Shown here: piece after piece, positions 7,471-14,743 of the stretch
Layout of the letters: each line of letters begins with the position of its first letter
How positions within the stretch are numbered: the first letter of the stretch is position 1
From: an uncultured Clostridia bacterium
Lineage (GTDB): Bacteria > Bacillota > Clostridia > TANB77 > CAG-465
DNA: 37,484 nt
Assembly (NCBI GenBank): GCA_934130325.1
Contig: CAKOYA010000010.1
Span: 1-37,484 of the forward strand
Direction of reading: 5' to 3'
Program-made: the position numbers and the translations under genes
Notes under the pieces: model-generated
Databases searched by the model: none
What the model saw: the letters and a program-made list of their open reading frames with translations, nothing else
What the model was told of the DNA's origin: nothing

Positions 7471-8097
7471 CTATACTTTCCCCTTTATTTCATTTTTTAT
7501 TATCCATTTAATATCTTCGATTGATTTATCAATATTAAAAATGCCATTCCCAACAGGATAGTAAACTGAATAAACTTTATATTTCTCATTATTTATTTCT
7601 ATTTTGTGACATATTTTTCTATTCTCAGACACTGAGATTTTTTTATTAAGAACAATAGAACTTACTTGATTTCCAAATGTAATAATTACTTTTGGTTTAA
7701 TAATATCTATTTCTCTAAATAACAATTTTAGATATTTTCTTAACACTTCATCTGGTAATGGCCTTGCATCTATTTGGGTACATTTTCCCAAATTAGTAAT
7801 AAAAATATTATTATTTTTTACTTCTTCATAAACACAATCACAAAATTCATAGTCCCATTCTCTTGGTTTCTTTTCTTGAATTTTATTAAATAGCTCTTCA
7901 CTTAATAAATCAACATTATAAAATAATTTCCATATATTTTTAGTTCCAAGCCATGGAGATTTCATTCCCTTCCAAGTTTTATCACTTGCAATATTTTTTC
8001 CAGTAGGATTCATAAAAACAAAACATATATCAGGATTTTCTTCACATATACAATTATACTTTATCACTCTTCTTATACATAAAGCACTCTTCATCAT
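7471..8097 (-). CDS. Uracil-DNA glycosylase superfamily protein
   Basis: 208 residues. CFVFMNPTGKNI (about 25-36) resembles the first catalytic motif of SMUG/MUG-type glycosylases (G-M/I-N-P-G). TNLGKCTQIDARPLPDE is the typical T-N-x-x-K-C ... R segment, and IITFGNQVSSIVL matches the L-G-x-x-A strand and helix. The usual H-P-S loop is replaced by YYPVGNG. It belongs with pfam UDG enzymes that excise deaminated or mismatched bases, but family assignment and substrate are unclear. The 5' end overlaps tag by 44 bases; a GTG at 8067 is a possible shorter start that still keeps the first motif. Neighbouring alkylation-repair genes support a repair role. Confidence 0.72.
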   Translation of the reverse strand: MMKSALCIRRVIKYNCICEENPDICFVFMNPTGKNIASDKTWKGMKSPWLGTKNIWKLFYNVDLLSEELFNKIQEKKPREWDYEFCDCVYEEVKNNNIFITNLGKCTQIDARPLPDEVLRKYLKLLFREIDIIKPKVIITFGNQVSSIVLNKKISVSENRKICHKIEINNEKYKVYSVYYPVGNGIFNIDKSIEDIKWIIKNEIKGKV

Positions 8098-8605
8098 GTG
8101 AATAAATAATACCTATCGCTTGTAAAAAAGAATATATAATTGTACTACCTACAAATTTCATTCCTCTTCTTTGCAAATCTGCAGATAAATCATCTGATAA
8201 CTTATTAGTTTGTTTTCCTATTTCATAAATAATCACATCATTAGTAAAAGTTTTTAAATAATTGTGAAATGTGTTATATTCAGATTGAATGTCCTTCAAA
8301 ATTTTACTGTTGTTTATTGTAGCTTTTATTTTTAGTTTATTTCTTATTATTTTTTCATTTCTTAATAATTCTTTAACTTTTTCTTGATCGTAACTACATA
8401 TTTTTTCTATATTAAAATCATCAAATGCCTTTCTAAAATCTTCTCTTTTATTCAATACACATTCCCAAGATAATCCAGCTTGAAAAGATTCTAGTATTAA
8501 CATTTCAAATAAATATTTATCACTAAAATTAGGTTTGCACCATTCATTATCATGATATTTTACATATTTTTGATTTTTTAAATTACACCATCTACATCTT
8601 ATCAT
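8054..8605 (-). CDS. tag: DNA-3-methyladenine glycosylase I (Tag)
   Basis: 183 residues, the normal length. RCRWCNLKN at the N-terminus and YHDNEW supply the N-terminal Cys and His zinc ligands; the C-terminal HDEECF supplies His and Cys. FEMLILESFQAGLSWECVLNKREDFRKAFDDF is the hallmark Tag block, written here as spaced motifs: FQAGLSW, then L-x-K-R-x-x-F-R-x-A-F. It removes N3-methyladenine from alkylated DNA. The ATG at 8605 overlaps the ogt stop as ATGA, implying coupled translation from the same message. The consensus EWG reads EWC here. Confidence 0.92.
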   Translation of the reverse strand: MIRCRWCNLKNQKYVKYHDNEWCKPNFSDKYLFEMLILESFQAGLSWECVLNKREDFRKAFDDFNIEKICSYDQEKVKELLRNEKIIRNKLKIKATINNSKILKDIQSEYNTFHNYLKTFTNDVIIYEIGKQTNKLSDDLSADLQRRGMKFVGSTIIYSFLQAIGIIYSHDEECFMYKKSDKV

Positions 8606-9141
8606 AATGCTGTACCTCTTTTTGGAACATAGTATTTGCTCATATCATTTTTCTCACATTTTAACAAGGCTACCTTATTCCTTATTCCTCCACCATATCC
8701 TGTTAGATTTCCATTTTCTCCTACAACTCTATGGCAGGGAATTATAATACAAATAGGATTCCAACCCACAGCACCACCTACTGCTTGAGCTGACATTCTT
8801 TTTATATTTCTTTTTTTAGCAATCATTTTTGATATATCATTATATGTTAAAATTTTTCCATATTCAATTGAATTTATTATTTTTATTACTTCTTGCCTAA
8901 AAGGAGCCATATTTAGTATTTTATACTTTGGTGTAAAATTTGGTTTTTTACCACTAAAATAAATGTTTAACCACTTACTTGTTTCTCTAAATACCTCTAC
9001 ATTTTTTTCTTCACAGTCAACTGTATGTTTTGAATAATCCCTTGAACCTTCAAACCACAATCCTGTCAAATACTCTCCATCACTATTCATTATTATATTT
9101 GAAAACTCATCTGGTGTTTTATAAAAATATTTATATATCAT
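8602..9141 (-). CDS. ogt: Methylated-DNA-protein cysteine methyltransferase (Ogt/MGMT)
   Basis: 179 residues. The active-site block IIPCHRVVG is intact (acceptor Cys in PCHRV), preceded by MSAQAVGGAVGWNP, the DNA-binding recognition region, and followed by LTGYGGGIRNKVALLKCE. The N-terminal domain is the short variable MGMT domain. The protein repairs O6-alkylguanine by suicide transfer to the cysteine. AGAGAGGT lies 9 bases before the ATG. It sits between the radical-SAM pseudogene and tag and overlaps tag by 4 bases. The pairing of Ogt and Tag gives direct reversal and base excision of alkylation damage in one operon. Confidence 0.93.
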   Translation of the reverse strand: MIYKYFYKTPDEFSNIIMNSDGEYLTGLWFEGSRDYSKHTVDCEEKNVEVFRETSKWLNIYFSGKKPNFTPKYKILNMAPFRQEVIKIINSIEYGKILTYNDISKMIAKKRNIKRMSAQAVGGAVGWNPICIIIPCHRVVGENGNLTGYGGGIRNKVALLKCEKNDMSKYYVPKRGTAL

Positions 9142-9161
9142 AAGAAAATACCTCTCTACTT

Positions 9162-10012
9162 CTAAATTTTTTTATCTTCTATATTCACACCTCTTTCCTT
9201 CTTTTTCGCTACTAATTTTTTGTGATAAAAATAATTAATATAATTAATATTATTTTCCGTACAATATTCCTCTATTTCCTGTGATAATTCTTGCCAATAT
9301 TCTTGGTTTTTATAATCATAAATCTCAACATATTTAGGATATATTTCACTATAATTTTTATTTATATAATATAGAATATTTTTCTTATATTCTCCTCTAA
9401 GGTTAAGATTTTCAAACCAATATTGATCTACATATTCATTTGTTATATTTATTATTTTTCTCTATTCCGTTATATATGGAAAAATTGGTGACATAAATAG
9501 AACGGTTTTTATACCACTTTCATGTAATTCCCTAAGAGTATAAATTCTATCCTTTATAGAGCCTGCCCTATCCATATCATCTTTAAATTTTTCATTTAGT
9601 GTATTAATGGATATACTAACAGTTACATCTTTTATACTTTTTAATAATTCAATATCTCTTAGAATTAATTTTGACTTAGTAGATATTGATAAATGACAAT
9701 CAGAACCCATTAATTGCGTTAAAATTTTTCTAGTTACCATATATTTACTTTCCAATTCATTATAACAATCAGTAACAGAAGACAAAAAAACATTTTTGCC
9801 AGAAATCTTTTTCAAGTTAATATTTTTTCACATTTTTTTATATCTATAAATTCTCCCCAATTTTCAGTATACCCAGTAAATCTTTTCATAAAAGAAGCAT
9901 AACAATATTTACACGCATGTGTACATCCAACATATGGATTAATAACATAGTCACTTGAGGGTAAATTAGATTTAGTTAAATAATCAGGAACTTCTACCAC
10001 TTTTGTTTTCAT
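9162..10012 (-). pseudogene. Radical SAM protein of the SPL-like family, broken by a frameshift and an amber stop
   Basis: The N-terminal piece (10012 to about 9812) has NPYVGCTHACKYCY, the CxxxCxxC iron-sulfur motif. After a -1 shift near 9812-9815 the next piece continues KKISGKNVFLSSVTDCYNEL ... LMGSDCHLSISTKSKLILRD ... FMSPIFPYITE and stops at TAG (9462-9464). The same frame then continues RKIINITNEYVDQYWFENLN and on to a TAG at 9162. Intact relatives of this family (spore-photoproduct-lyase-related proteins) run through with a Trp-like position where the TAG sits, so TGG to TAG is the simplest reading. Two lesions argue for a decaying gene. It is first in the repair operon. Confidence 0.75.
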
Positions 10013-10040
10013 GTTATTCCGCCTTCTTTCTATTGCTATT

Positions 10041-10069
10041 ATTATATCATAGCCCTATAATAATTTAAA
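10041..10069 (-). promoter_or_regulatory. Promoter of the repair operon
   Basis: -35 TTTAAA (10064-10069), 17-bp spacer, -10 TATAAT (10041-10046) on the minus strand, about 30 bases before the ATG at 10012. It reads into the radical-SAM pseudogene and then ogt, tag and the following genes. Confidence 0.55.
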
Positions 10070-10164
10070 TATATTTGAACTATTTTTTTCCTATTGACAA
10101 ATATGTTATAATATACTCATAAGTATATATTAACCAAAAACTTAATAATTGGAGGGATTATACA

Positions 10165-10737
10165 ATGAAAAAATTTATCTTTGCTACTACTAATAACGGT
10201 AAGTTTCAGACAGCAAAAAAATACTTTGAAAAGGCTGACATCGAGCTTTCTAGACTAAATGAAGAGCTAGTCGAACCAAGAAGTAATGATGTAAAAGAAA
10301 TTGCAAGAAAAAAGGTACTTCAAGCATATAGTATGACAAACATGCCTTGTTTTTCTTTAGATGCCGGTTTTTTTATTGAAACCTTAAATGGCTTTCCAGG
10401 TACATTTGTAAATTCAGCATTGAACACTATTGGTTTGACGGGGATTTTAAAATTAATGGAAAAAAAAGAAAATAGAAAATGCTATTTCAAAGAATGTGTT
10501 GCATATTATGACGGAACAGATATACATTATTTTGAATCTGTTACTAAAGGTACAATTGCCAAGCATATAGCAGGATTTAAAACTGAAGAGGCTTGGTCCG
10601 ATCTTTGGTTTCTCTTTATACCTGAACAATGTGACAAAACTATTGCAGAACTTACCCAAGCACAAAGAGAAACTTGGAGGAATAATCAGCCTCAAAACTC
10701 TCTTTGCAAGCTAGCAAACTTTTTACAAAATAACTAG
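10165..10737 (+). CDS. Ham1/ITPase-family non-canonical NTP pyrophosphatase
   Basis: 190 residues. KKFIFATTNNGKFQTAKKYF matches the family N-terminus. SLDAGFFIETLNGFPGTFVN replaces the usual D-D-S-G-L-x-V ... P-G-x-x-S, and NRKCYFKECVAYYDG matches the strand before the active-site acidic residues. The family removes ITP, XTP and similar damaged nucleotides. GGAGGG lies 9 bases before the ATG. TTGACA at 10094-10099 and TATAAT at 10107-10112 are only 7 bp apart, so they cannot form one promoter; I cannot pick the true pair. The gene is divergent from the repair operon and has its own terminator. Confidence 0.8.
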   Translation: MKKFIFATTNNGKFQTAKKYFEKADIELSRLNEELVEPRSNDVKEIARKKVLQAYSMTNMPCFSLDAGFFIETLNGFPGTFVNSALNTIGLTGILKLMEKKENRKCYFKECVAYYDGTDIHYFESVTKGTIAKHIAGFKTEEAWSDLWFLFIPEQCDKTIAELTQAQRETWRNNQPQNSLCKLANFLQNN

Positions 10738-10752
10738 CTAACTTGCCAACTA

Positions 10753-10785
10753 AAACTAAGAAAACACAAATTCTTAGTTTTTTTT
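10753..10785 (+). terminator. Rho-independent terminator of the Ham1-like gene
   Basis: AAACTAAGAA / TTCTTAGTTT stem with a short A/C loop, followed by eight T. It begins 16 bases after the stop codon. Confidence 0.85.
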
Positions 10786-10807
10786 GGTATTCTAATATAT
10801 ATATAAA

Positions 10808-10839
10808 TACCTAAAACCGTTAATACTAGGTTTTAGGTA
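10808..10839 (-). terminator. Terminator of the rplS operon
   Basis: An 11-bp perfect stem, TACCTAAAACC / GGTTTTAGGTA, with a 10-nt loop, lies 7 bases past the rplS stop. On the minus strand the following sequence is T/A-rich rather than a pure T run. Confidence 0.6.
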
Positions 10840-10845
10840 CTATTT

Positions 10846-11193
10846 TTATTTTACTATTTTTTCTTTAGTCTTAGCAGCTTTTCCTACTCTATCTCTTAAA
10901 TAGTATAGTTTAGCTCTTCTTACTTTACCATATCTTTTCACTTCAATTTTTGCAATTTTAGGTGAATTAATTGGGAAAGTTCTTTCAACACCTATACCAT
11001 TAGATATCTTTCTTACAGTGAAAGTTTCATTAAGACCAGAATTTTGACGTTTTATAACAGTACCAGTGAAAACTTGGATTCTTTCTCTGTTACCTTCTTT
11101 TATTTTTACGTGTACATCAACTGTATCACCAATATTAAATTTATCAACATTTTCTTTTTTATATTCTGATTCTATAGCCTTTATTATATCCAT
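10846..11193 (-). CDS. rplS: 50S ribosomal protein L19
   Basis: 115 residues, full length. It contains F-x-x-G-D-T-V-D-V-H-V-K, RIQVFTGTVIKRQNSGLNET, TFTVRKISNGIGVERTFPIN and the C-terminal VRRAKLYYLRDRVGKAAK, all characteristic of L19, which sits at the 30S-50S interface. AGGAGGG precedes the ATG. It is the last gene of the ylxM-ffh-rpsP-khpA-rimM-trmD-rplS operon. If the trmD frameshift is bridged the gap to trmD is 56 bases, otherwise 126. Confidence 0.97.
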   Translation of the reverse strand: MDIIKAIESEYKKENVDKFNIGDTVDVHVKIKEGNRERIQVFTGTVIKRQNSGLNETFTVRKISNGIGVERTFPINSPKIAKIEVKRYGKVRRAKLYYLRDRVGKAAKTKEKIVK

Positions 11194-11249
11194 CTTTTAT
11201 TCCCTCCTTCTTTTCTAATTTACATTTAAGATGTTAACGTCTTATTATC

Positions 11250-11952
11250 TTACTTTCTATCATTTAAAAGTTCAGGTCTGTACTTATTAGTTATTCTAAT
11301 AGATTCATTTTTTCTATACTCATGTATTTTTTGGTGATTTCCGAGAAATTAAAATTTCTGGGACTTTTCTTCCTCTAAAGTCATACGGCTTTGTATATTG
11401 AGGATATTCTAACAATTTATTTGTATGAGACTCCTCGTCTAAAGCATTTGCAGAAAGTATGCCAGGTATTAAACGTACAACACTATCAAGCAAAACTTGT
11501 GATGCAAGTTCACCACCTGTTAGTACATAATCCCCTATAGATAATTCTGTAACATTGTATTCTTCTATTATTCTTTCATCAATTCCCTCATAATGTCCGC
11601 ATATTATAATATAATTACATTCATCTTCAGAAACTGATTTAGAAATATTGTAGTTTAGAAGCTTTCCTCTTGGAGACATATACAAAATCTTAATCTTATC
11701 ACATGACTTTTTAGATAGCATATCTATTGAAAAATCAATAGCTCTGGAAAGTGGCTCTGGTGAAATAATCATGCCACTCCCACCTCCATATGGTGGAAAG
11801 TCTACTCTTTTATGCTTATCTAAACTAAAATTTCTTATATCTAAAACATCTATACCTATAACTTTTTTATCTATAGCAGTTTTAACCGCTCTTGACAAAA
11901 GAAAGGCATCAAACATTTCTTTAAACAATGTAAGAATAACAAAATGTTTCAT
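11250..11952 (-). CDS. trmD: tRNA (guanine37-N1)-methyltransferase TrmD, split by a +1 shift
   Basis: The zero frame from 11952 runs to TGA at 11320 (210 residues) and carries the SPOUT signatures PPYGGGSGMI, ICGHYEGIDERII, LSIGDYVLTGGELA and EESHTNKLLEYPQYTKP. The last residues KSPKNT are wrong for TrmD. Dropping one base at about 11343 restores VPEILIS-GNHQKIHEYRKN and then RPELLNDRK, the normal TrmD C-terminus, ending at TAA 11250-11252 and giving 233 residues, the usual size. The site is TTCTCGGAA: TCT C GGA in place of TCT GGA. The same 9-mer splits spoVB. TrmD makes m1G37 and suppresses +1 frameshifting at Pro codons, so a truncated enzyme would be costly. It overlaps rimM by 4 bases. 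Confidence 0.88.
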
Positions 11953-12464
11953 AATAATCCTTCCATAAGTTCTACAAATATTTTTTTACTATTTACATCT
12001 ACCTTTTTAATAACTTGAGATATAGCAGGCAAATATATTTTAGATTTATCTATTCGCTCCACTTCATATACATCATTTGCGCCTGTGTTAAAAACATAAA
12101 TCAGTTTTCCAATTTGCTCATTTGATTTTATATCGATTATATCACAACTGAGTAAATCTTCAATATAATATGTATCTTCTTCCAAATCTTTTAACTCACT
12201 TCTTGGAATATATACATCCTTAGTTTTTAAATTGAGGGCCATGTTTGCATCATTAATACCTTCAAGTTTTACAATTAGCATCTGTTTATGTATTCTAATC
12301 AAGTTAACTTTATATTTCAAATTCAATTCCTTATCAAAATATATAGTTTTTAATTTTGTTAAGTTTTCTATATCATCTGTATAAGGATAAATTTTTATTT
12401 CACCTTTAATACCATGTATATTAGATACATTACCTATTAAAATACTTTGCATACTACTAATCAT
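11949..12464 (-). CDS. rimM: Ribosome maturation factor RimM
   Basis: 171 residues. The N-terminal beta-barrel block ILIGNVSNIHGIKGEIKIYP (about 8-27) is the RimM signature; the PRC-barrel C-terminal half contains YYIEDLLSCDII, GKLIYVFNTGANDVYEVER and LPAISQVIKKVDV. RimM binds S19 and helps mature the 30S head. The ATG at 12464 overlaps the KhpA stop region; a second ATG four codons later (12452) fits the family N-terminus equally well, and AAGGTG is placed awkwardly for both. Gene order between KhpA and TrmD is as in most Bacillota. Confidence 0.93.
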   Translation of the reverse strand: MISSMQSILIGNVSNIHGIKGEIKIYPYTDDIENLTKLKTIYFDKELNLKYKVNLIRIHKQMLIVKLEGINDANMALNLKTKDVYIPRSELKDLEEDTYYIEDLLSCDIIDIKSNEQIGKLIYVFNTGANDVYEVERIDKSKIYLPAISQVIKKVDVNSKKIFVELMEGLL

Positions 12465-12705
12465 TCACCTTTTTTTCTTCAATTTCTACTGAAACTTTTT
12501 CATGATTTTTCATAGAATAGGCATAAATTATCTCTCTTACAGAACGAATTATTCTTCCTTCTTTTCCAATAACTCTACCCATATCCTCTTTATTTACTTT
12601 AAGTTTTAAGACAATTTTTTGTTCTAAATTTTCTTGACTTATTTCAACGTCTTCTGGATAATTTACAAGATTTTTAATAATATATTCTAATAAATCTTTA
12701 TACAT
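12457..12705 (-). CDS. khpA: KH-domain RNA-binding protein KhpA (YlqC)
   Basis: 82 residues from the ATG at 12705, chosen because AGGAGG lies 6 bases before it; an upstream ATG at 12726 precedes this ribosome site and overlaps the rpsP end. The KH-domain core VIGKEGRIIRSVREII includes the G-x-x-G loop (G-K-E-G). KhpA pairs with KhpB (Jag/EloR) in relatives and affects cell elongation and RNA metabolism. It lies between rpsP and rimM as expected. Confidence 0.92.
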   Translation of the reverse strand: MYKDLLEYIIKNLVNYPEDVEISQENLEQKIVLKLKVNKEDMGRVIGKEGRIIRSVREIIYAYSMKNHEKVSVEIEEKKVND

Positions 12706-12715
12706 ATTTATCCTC

Positions 12716-12958
12716 CTATATTTCAACTCCTGCTTTTTTGATAAGTGCTAAAGCAGTTTCTGTAGGTTTTGCTCCTTTTTTTATCCATTCTGTAACTTTT
12801 TCATTATCTATTTTTAATTCAGCTGGTTCAACCATTGGATTATATGTACCAACTTTTTCTATAAATCTTCCATCAGCTGGATATCTTGAATCAGCTACTA
12901 CTATTGTATAATATGGAGACTTTTTAGCACCATCTCTTCTTAATCTTATTTTTACCAT
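12716..12958 (-). CDS. rpsP: 30S ribosomal protein S16
   Basis: 80 residues. MVKIRLRRDGAKKSPYYTIV then VADSRYPADGRFIEKVGTYNP is a clear S16 N-terminus. The middle block LKIDNEKVTEWIKKGAKPTET and the final LIKKAGV complete the fold. AGGAGGTG precedes the ATG. It follows ffh by 38 bases in the same direction. Confidence 0.97.
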   Translation of the reverse strand: MVKIRLRRDGAKKSPYYTIVVADSRYPADGRFIEKVGTYNPMVEPAELKIDNEKVTEWIKKGAKPTETALALIKKAGVEI

Positions 12959-12996
12959 ATCTTAATTCACCTCCTTACAATGTATATAATACTAAC

Positions 12997-14331
12997 TTAT
13001 TTCATAAACTTTTGTGCATTTTTAAGCATTCCAAATTTACCTTTGCCAGACATCATAGATTTCATCATTTTTTGCATCTGCTCAAATTGTTCCATAAATC
13101 TATTTATATCTTGTACCTTATTTCCACTTCCCTTTGCTATTCTTATTCTACGAGATGCATTTAAAATTTTGGGATTTCTTCGTTCCTCTTTTGTCATAGA
13201 AGTAACTATAGCATTTATTCTATCAATTTGTTTTTCGTCGAATTCTGCATCTCTTATTTCTTTTGGAATACCTGGTAACATAGCAAGTAAACTCTTAAAC
13301 GATCCCATTTTTCTTATTTTTTTCATCTGTACCAAATAATCATCAAGGGTAAATTCATTTTTCTTAATTTTTTTCTCTAAGTCAATAGCTTGTTCTTCAT
13401 CGTATGCCTCTTGAGCCTTATCAATAATAGATAGAACATCTCCCATACCTAAAATACGAGACGCAACCCTATCAGGATAGAAAGGCTCTAAATCACTTAA
13501 TTTTTCTCCAATAGAAGCAAACTTAATTGGCTTTTTAGTAATTGTTTTTACTGAAAGTGCAGCTCCCCCCCTAGAATCAGAATCTAACTTAGACATTGTA
13601 ATAGAGTCTATTCCAACAACCTCATTAAATTTTGACGCTACATTTACTGCTTCTTGTCCAGTCATACTATCAACTACTAACATTATTTCATGCGGTTTTA
13701 CAGCTTTTTTTAATTCAACCAATTCATTCATTAATTCTTCGTCTATTTGTAACCTACCAGCAGTATCAATAATTACTACATCACATAATTTTGACTGTGC
13801 TTTTTTTAGTCCATTATTTGCAATTTCTACTACATTACTATTGCCTTCTTCGCTATAAACATCAATGTTTAAACTTTTTCCTAGTGTTTCAAGTTGAGTA
13901 ATAGCTGCAGGTCTATATACATCACATGCAATCATAATAGGTTTTTTTCCTTGTTTTCTTAAGTAGTTACTAAGCTTTCCACATAATGTTGTTTTACCAC
14001 TTCCTTGAAGTCCAACAAGCATTATAACAGTAGGTGGATTAGGAGCAATATTTAATTTTGATTCTCCATCACCTAGAAGTAATGTAAGTTCATCTCTTAC
14101 AATCTTTACTACTTGCTGACCTGGGGTTAAACTCTTCATTACTTCTTCGCCAAGAGATTTTTCTTTTATTTTTAATATAAAGTCTTTTACCACCTTATAA
14201 TTTACATCCGCCTCTAACAATGCAAGTTTTACTTCCCTTAGCATAATATCTAATTCTTTCTCACTTATTCTCGTTTGACCTTTTAGTTTTTTCATAACAT
14301 TTTGTAATTTATCAGACAAACTTTCAAACAT
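12997..14331 (-). CDS. ffh: Signal recognition particle GTPase Ffh (SRP54)
   Basis: 444 residues from the ATG at 14331, 7 bases after AGGTG; a GTG one codon upstream is less likely. N-domain helices are followed by the G domain with GLQGSGKTT, DVYRPAAITQLE, DTAGRLQ, TMSKLDSDSRGGAALS and a C-terminal M domain with the SRP-RNA binding element RRIRIAKGSG (about 398-407) and a Met-rich tail. It delivers nascent membrane proteins to FtsY at the membrane. TKLDGD, usual in Ffh, reads SKLDSD here. ylxM lies 12 bases upstream. Confidence 0.96.
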   Translation of the reverse strand: MFESLSDKLQNVMKKLKGQTRISEKELDIMLREVKLALLEADVNYKVVKDFILKIKEKSLGEEVMKSLTPGQQVVKIVRDELTLLLGDGESKLNIAPNPPTVIMLVGLQGSGKTTLCGKLSNYLRKQGKKPIMIACDVYRPAAITQLETLGKSLNIDVYSEEGNSNVVEIANNGLKKAQSKLCDVVIIDTAGRLQIDEELMNELVELKKAVKPHEIMLVVDSMTGQEAVNVASKFNEVVGIDSITMSKLDSDSRGGAALSVKTITKKPIKFASIGEKLSDLEPFYPDRVASRILGMGDVLSIIDKAQEAYDEEQAIDLEKKIKKNEFTLDDYLVQMKKIRKMGSFKSLLAMLPGIPKEIRDAEFDEKQIDRINAIVTSMTKEERRNPKILNASRRIRIAKGSGNKVQDINRFMEQFEQMQKMMKSMMSGKGKFGMLKNAQKFMK

Positions 14332-14343
14332 CACATATCACCT

Positions 14344-14646
14344 TTACTTTAATAATTTCAAAACCTTTTCTTTTTCTAAAACACAATCACTCATACACAT
14401 ATCTTTTATTTTATTTACTTTCATTTTTAATTCAAACATTCCAATAACATTCTCATAAACCTCAAGCACTTTCTTGCTCTTTTCAATGCTATCTCTAACT
14501 GCTTGGTATGATATATTTTTATTTTCAGCAATCTCTCTTAAAGATAAATTATATAAATAATACTCTTCAAATATTTCTTGTTGTTTCTGTGTTAACAACT
14601 TTCCATAAATATCATACAACATTGATAATCTAATATCTTTTTCCAT
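14344..14646 (-). CDS. ylxM: YlxM/p13-like helix-turn-helix protein
   Basis: 100 residues from the ATG at 14646; GGTGAT lies 5 bases before it. The sigma-factor-like helix-turn-helix reads LTQKQQEIFEEYYLYNLSLR then EIAENKNISYQAVRDSIEKS. YlxM proteins are encoded directly before ffh in Bacillota and, in streptococci, stimulate the SRP pathway. It is first in the operon and sits behind a consensus promoter with an inverted repeat at the start of the transcript, so self-control is possible but not shown. Confidence 0.88.
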   Translation of the reverse strand: MEKDIRLSMLYDIYGKLLTQKQQEIFEEYYLYNLSLREIAENKNISYQAVRDSIEKSKKVLEVYENVIGMFELKMKVNKIKDMCMSDCVLEKEKVLKLLK

Positions 14647-14662
14647 AAATATCACCAAAAAC

Positions 14663-14690
14663 AAGTGTAAAGTAAAAAAACTTTACACTT
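14663..14690 (-). promoter_or_regulatory. Inverted repeat at the 5' end of the ylxM-ffh transcript
   Basis: Perfect 11-bp arms AAGTGTAAAGT and ACTTTACACTT around six A (T on the transcribed strand). It begins directly after the -10 box, so it overlaps the start of transcription. It can act as an operator or as a 5' stabilising hairpin; the ribosome site GGTGAT lies just outside it. Confidence 0.75.
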
Positions 14691-14719
14691 ATTATACATT
14701 ACATTGTAAAAAATGTCAA
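14691..14719 (-). promoter_or_regulatory. Consensus sigma-A promoter of the ylxM-ffh-...-rplS operon
   Basis: -35 TTGACA (14714-14719), exactly 17 bp, -10 TATAAT (14691-14696). Both hexamers match the consensus fully, fitting strong expression of ribosomal and SRP genes. Confidence 0.93.
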
Positions 14720-14743
14720 CTATAATTTTACAAAATATACATT

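Noticed and set aside
9812..10012. Programmed -1 frameshift joining the radical-SAM pieces
   Set aside because: The second piece also ends at an in-frame TAG before the conserved C-terminus, and the shift site differs from TCT CGG A; two lesions fit decay better.
10094..10112. TTGACA and TATAAT as one promoter for 10165
   Set aside because: Only 7 bp separate the two hexamers; no partner at 16-18 bp looks good for either.
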